In this document: in pieces, positions 6,655-8,557 of the stretch
Layout: every line of letters begins with the position of its first letter
Numbering within the stretch: the first letter of the stretch is position 1
NCBI GenBank assembly: GCA_007122045.1
Contig: SKJM01000758.1
Location: forward strand, 1-8,557
Direction: 5' to 3'
Origin: Planctomycetales bacterium
GTDB taxonomy: Bacteria > Planctomycetota > Planctomycetia > Pirellulales > Thermoguttaceae
DNA: 8,557 nucleotides
Notes under the pieces: generated by a model
Databases searched by the model: none
Seen by the model: the letters and a program-made list of their open reading frames with translations, nothing else
Told to the model about the DNA's origin: nothing
Made by a program: the position numbers and the translations under genes

Positions 6655-7359
6655 TCATTCTTCATTCCTCTCTCGGTCTTCCTCCTCCGTTTCCCCCTCT
6701 TCCTCGAAATCCTCGTCAAAATCGTCATCGCCCTCCAGCGGGGGTTCGGGCAGCCCGCCAACGATCTGATCGGGATCGATCCTGGCTTCCACTTCGCGCA
6801 AGATATCCTCGGTCGGATCGGCTTCGTATTTCCAGTCGTCGAGCACGAATTTCCGCTTGCGACCGTCATCGTCGTATATGATTTTGGCGATCCCCTTTTT
6901 CGCCCATTTTTTCTTGTTCAGCGTGACAATCTGGTCATACTGAAGTTGCTGGCCCCAACTTGCCCGGAGGCCCGTTTCATCGGCCTCGACCCATCGTTTT
7001 CGTACCACGAGAAAGCGGAAGAGGAAGAACAGGCCGGGCGGCGCCAGCACGCCGGCAAGGATGAGTTGCGTCCAGATTTCCGCCTTCGTTCTCGGCAATT
7101 CGGGCTCTTCGGTCGGCCAATCGCGTTCCCGGGCAACCTCGTGCCACTCGTGCTTCCGGCCCTCCCTTTCCAACTGTTGAAAGACTTCGGCGCGTTCGCG
7201 CAGTTCGGGATCGGCCAGGATCCGCTCCCTCTGGCGGGGGTACGTGATGGTCCCGTCGAACAGGAACCACCCGGCCATCCCGAAGCAGAACAACGCGACA
7301 AGCCCGAGCCGCCAAGCGAACCCCGGACTGATATTTGCTCGTATAGCTCGTATAGGCAT
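6655..7359 (-). CDS. Two-pass membrane protein with acidic tail, unknown function
   Basis: I do not recognise a named family. The 234-residue product has a first membrane segment at about 16-34 (LGLVALFCFGMAGWFLF) and a second at about 98-118 (LILAGVLAPPGLFFLFRFLV). The loop between them (about 36-96) is charged and probably helical. After the second segment, residues 122-200 (ADETGLRASWG..., YDQIVTLNKKKW, KFVLDDWKY) resemble the strand pattern of small bacterial PH-like domains of membrane proteins, a tentative reading. The last 25 residues are almost all Asp and Glu, encoded by a purine-rich stretch. The open frame extends upstream to 7713, but ATG 7359 is chosen because a strong ribosome binding site lies at the right distance and the upstream translation has no protein character. 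The gene is divergent from the lipoprotein gene and lies 122 bases upstream of the kinase gene. Confidence 0.75.
   Translation of the reverse strand: MPIRAIRANISPGFAWRLGLVALFCFGMAGWFLFDGTITYPRQRERILADPELRERAEVFQQLEREGRKHEWHEVARERDWPTEEPELPRTKAEIWTQLILAGVLAPPGLFFLFRFLVVRKRWVEADETGLRASWGQQLQYDQIVTLNKKKWAKKGIAKIIYDDDGRKRKFVLDDWKYEADPTEDILREVEARIDPDQIVGGLPEPPLEGDDDFDEDFEEEGETEEEDRERNEE
7337..7354. repeat. Perfect tandem repeat of 9 bases, two copies
   Basis: GCTCGTATA occurs twice head to tail (7337-7345 and 7346-7354). On the minus strand it falls within codons 2-8 of the membrane protein gene and gives the Ile-Arg-Ala / Ile-Arg-Ala repeat in its N-terminus. It lies three bases from the start codon, so it may be a simple slippage duplication or a binding site overlapping translation initiation. 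Confidence 0.6.
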
Positions 7360-7366
7360 TTCTTTT

Positions 7367-7378
7367 CTCCTTACCTCC
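7367..7378 (-). promoter_or_regulatory. Strong double ribosome binding site deciding the start at 7359
   Basis: On the minus strand GGAGGT (7378-7373) is followed directly by AAGGAG (7372-7367), seven bases before the ATG. Both are close matches to the anti-Shine-Dalgarno sequence. It is the strongest such site in the window and argues for efficient translation from 7359 rather than from the longer open frame. Confidence 0.7.
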
Positions 7379-7401
7379 ACTGTACCCCAAGAAATCTGAC
7401 C

Positions 7402-7430
7402 TTGCCTCTCATTGGGGGTCTTGTTACGAT
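7402..7430 (+). promoter_or_regulatory. Candidate promoter for the OmpA-type lipoprotein gene
   Basis: TTGCCT (7402-7407) and TACGAT (7425-7430) are separated by 17 bases and each matches consensus in four of six positions. A TGT directly before the -10 box (7422-7424) gives the extended -10 pattern. Transcription would start near 7437, leaving a long leader of about 170 bases that contains the inverted repeat at 7479-7557. I found no convincing minus-strand promoter for the divergent gene in the same gap. Confidence 0.42.
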
Positions 7431-7478
7431 CGGCGGCGATTCTCAAGGCCGATGCCGCGCCCGAGGGGACCCGAATAC

Positions 7479-7557
7479 CCGGGCGCGGGGGTGCAGAAAC
7501 GGGCTTGCAGTCGGACCGCGTAGTGGCCACAAGCCCATTGCTGCACCACGGGCCCGG
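7479..7557. repeat. Large imperfect inverted repeat in the lipoprotein gene leader
   Basis: Arms at 7490-7507 and 7530-7547 match as inverted repeats in 16 of 18 positions: GGTGCAG, mismatch, AA, mismatch, GGGCTTG against CAAGCCC, mismatch, TT, mismatch, CTGCACC. A further outer pair, CCGGGC (7479-7484) with GCCCGG (7552-7557), extends the stem past a small internal loop. A few more pairs are possible inside (GTCG 7510-7513 with TGGC 7524-7527, two wobbles). As RNA this is one long hairpin of about 79 bases ending 38 bases before the ribosome binding site. No T run follows directly, so it is not a standard terminator. It could be a leader regulatory element, an mRNA-stabilising hairpin or a dispersed palindromic repeat. 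Confidence 0.7.
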
Positions 7558-7595
7558 CGTGGAGTCTGAACTTTTCCTTCCAACGGTCCCGAGCC

Positions 7596-7600
7596 GGGAG
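7596..7600 (+). promoter_or_regulatory. Ribosome binding site deciding the lipoprotein start
   Basis: GGGAG lies nine bases before ATG 7610. Together with the lipoprotein signal that begins there, it selects this start over the longer frame open from 7412. Confidence 0.6.
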
Positions 7601-7609
7601 TACTGCCTC

Positions 7610-8458
7610 ATGCAACCGCCGTCTCGCGCAACCTGGACGCCACTCGTGTGGGTGGGCGCCGGCCCGGTCCTGTGCGGCTTGGCCGCGTTGCTCGGCTGCG
7701 CCGACAATCCCATGGTGCTCCAAAGCAGGCTTCATCAATTCGAGCAGCAACACGTGGCGCTCAGCCGGCAGCAGGAGCAGCTCCAGTCGCGCGCCGCCGC
7801 GCTCGATCAGAGCAACCAGGAACTGCAAGCCCTGGTGGCCCAGTCGCGCCAGGAGGCCGACCTGCTGGAAAAGCAACTCCAGGCCACCCGCGAGCAGCTT
7901 CGCAGCGCCACCACTCAACTTGCCGAGGCCCGCGAGGAGCGGCAAAGCGCCGAGAGCCAGGTCCAAGCGCTCCAGGCCTCCCTCCGCCAGCGGGGAAGTG
8001 TTCTTATCACCCCCAACACCAGCGTACTGGAGGAGTTGCCGCAGATCAACCTGCCGGGCGTCGAGGTGCGGCGCGACGGCGACGTGATCCGCGTGGAACT
8101 GGCCGGCGCGCGGATGTTCGAGTCGGGCGACGCGCGGCTCCGCCCCGGCGCGGAGGAAACCCTCGCCAAGGCGGCCGCCGAGTTGGCCCGGCTGTACCCG
8201 CGACAGATCATCGGCGTCGAGGGCCATACCGACAGCGACCCCATCGCGGGCGGAGGCTGGCGCTCGAACCACCAGCTTTCGACCGCCCGCGCGATGGCCG
8301 TCTACGACGTGCTTTCCACCCGCACCGCGCTGGAGCCGAAGCAACTGTTCGTCGTCGGTCACGGGCCGAACCACCCGGTGGTTTCCAACGCCACCGAGGC
8401 CGGCAAGCAGCGGAACCGCCGCGTGGAACTGGTCGTCTACCCCGAGCAGGCCGGCTGA
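7610..8458 (+). CDS. Coiled-coil lipoprotein with MotB-type OmpA peptidoglycan-binding domain
   Basis: Likely envelope lipoprotein that ties a membrane to peptidoglycan. The 282-residue product has a lipoprotein signal with lipobox LLGC and lipidated Cys30. Residues about 36-127 are Gln/Glu/Ala/Leu-rich heptads typical of a long coiled coil. The C-terminal OmpA-like domain (about 148-280) shows [23 protein letters not shown] (Asp208 of GHTD), [10 protein letters not shown] (Arg227), [10 protein letters not shown] and [10 protein letters not shown]. Asp208 and Arg227 correspond to the residues that hold diaminopimelate in OmpA domains. Their spacing of 19, with P-I and S-N between them, is the MotB pattern rather than the shorter OmpA one. 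It is not a flagellar stator: it has a lipobox instead of the stator transmembrane helix, and no motA neighbour. The start is fixed by the ribosome binding site at 7596. hisH follows seven bases later, probably cotranscribed. Confidence 0.88.
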   Translation: MQPPSRATWTPLVWVGAGPVLCGLAALLGCADNPMVLQSRLHQFEQQHVALSRQQEQLQSRAAALDQSNQELQALVAQSRQEADLLEKQLQATREQLRSATTQLAEAREERQSAESQVQALQASLRQRGSVLITPNTSVLEELPQINLPGVEVRRDGDVIRVELAGARMFESGDARLRPGAEETLAKAAAELARLYPRQIIGVEGHTDSDPIAGGGWRSNHQLSTARAMAVYDVLSTRTALEPKQLFVVGHGPNHPVVSNATEAGKQRNRRVELVVYPEQAG

Positions 8459-8465
8459 GCCAACC

Positions 8466-8557
8466 ATGATCGCCATCGTCGACTACGGCATGGGCAACCT
8501 TCGCAGTGTGCAGAAGGGCTTCGAGAAGGTGGGGCACCCGGCCGAGGTGACCGCCGA
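8466..8557 (+). CDS. hisH: Imidazole glycerol phosphate synthase, glutamine amidotransferase subunit (5' end only)
   Basis: Subunit that releases ammonia from glutamine for HisF in histidine biosynthesis. Only 30 codons lie in the window before it is cut. The translation opens [19 protein letters not shown], the very characteristic N-terminus of HisH (class I amidotransferase fold, first strand and oxyanion-side loop). The catalytic Cys, His and Glu lie beyond the edge. PdxT and other amidotransferases share the fold but not the [10 protein letters not shown] signature. It starts seven bases after the lipoprotein stop with no clear ribosome binding site, so coupling to the upstream gene is likely. 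Confidence 0.88.
   Translation, partial: MIAIVDYGMGNLRSVQKGFEKVGHPAEVTA

Noticed and set aside
7440..7560. Possible tRNA or tRNA-like gene in the lipoprotein leader
   Set aside because: The folded element has one long stem, with no T-loop or anticodon-arm pattern on either strand.
5932..7569. Long plus-strand frame across the kinase and the membrane protein genes
   Set aside because: Antisense to two minus-strand genes with recognisable domains or membrane segments. The translation shows no domain and mixes Arg/Pro-rich runs.
7412..7609. N-terminal extension of the OmpA-type protein
   Set aside because: It would bury the lipoprotein signal and translate through the inverted repeat; ATG 7610 has its own ribosome binding site.
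7360..7713. N-terminal extension of the minus-strand membrane protein up to 7713
   Set aside because: The extension would overlap the divergent lipoprotein gene and lacks protein character, and the strong ribosome binding site at 7367-7378 points to 7359.
7424..8476. Minus-strand frame opposite the lipoprotein gene
   Set aside because: Complement of the coiled-coil and OmpA regions; no start signal and no family resemblance.

Overview
The window is GC-rich bacterial chromosome that reads as Planctomycetota, probably a Pirellulales-like lineage. This is inferred from three things: the gene style (compact translation/cell-wall operon rpmE-prfA-prmC-murA), a Tat-exported Gfo/Idh/MocA oxidoreductase of the type planctomycetes carry in large paralogous families, and the residue patterns of MurA and the histidine kinase. 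No phage, insertion sequence, CRISPR array, tRNA or rRNA was found.

Layout. Bases 1-318 hold no gene; they carry a hairpin (44-73), a sigma70-type promoter (192-220) and a leader that can fold into a terminator-like structure just before the rpmE ribosome binding site. Bases 319-4068 are a plus-strand housekeeping run: rpmE (ribosomal protein L31), a 201-base spacer, then prfA (release factor 1), prmC (the methyltransferase that modifies the GGQ glutamine of release factors) and murA (first committed step of peptidoglycan synthesis). The last three are spaced 12 and 6 bases apart. Bases 4109-5535 are a separate unit: a near-consensus promoter and a Tat-signal oxidoreductase.

Two minus-strand genes follow, convergent with the oxidoreductase: a soluble histidine kinase with no sensor domain (5687-6532) and, upstream of it, a two-pass membrane protein with an acidic tail (6655-7359). 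The membrane protein gene is divergent from a plus-strand lipoprotein gene (7610-8458) that encodes a coiled coil and an OmpA/MotB-type peptidoglycan-binding domain. Seven bases after it the window ends inside hisH (histidine biosynthesis).

Functional links: PrmC modifies the product of the gene next to it (RF1). MurA makes the wall precursor, and the OmpA-type lipoprotein would bind the finished wall, so the window itself argues for a peptidoglycan sacculus in this organism. The membrane protein and the kinase may form a minus-strand unit, but nothing in the sequence shows that they interact.

Most of the window is ordinary. The features most worth a second look are non-coding: a near-perfect inverted repeat (18-nt arms, 16 matched) in the leader of the lipoprotein gene, and the terminator/alternative-pairing arrangement before rpmE.
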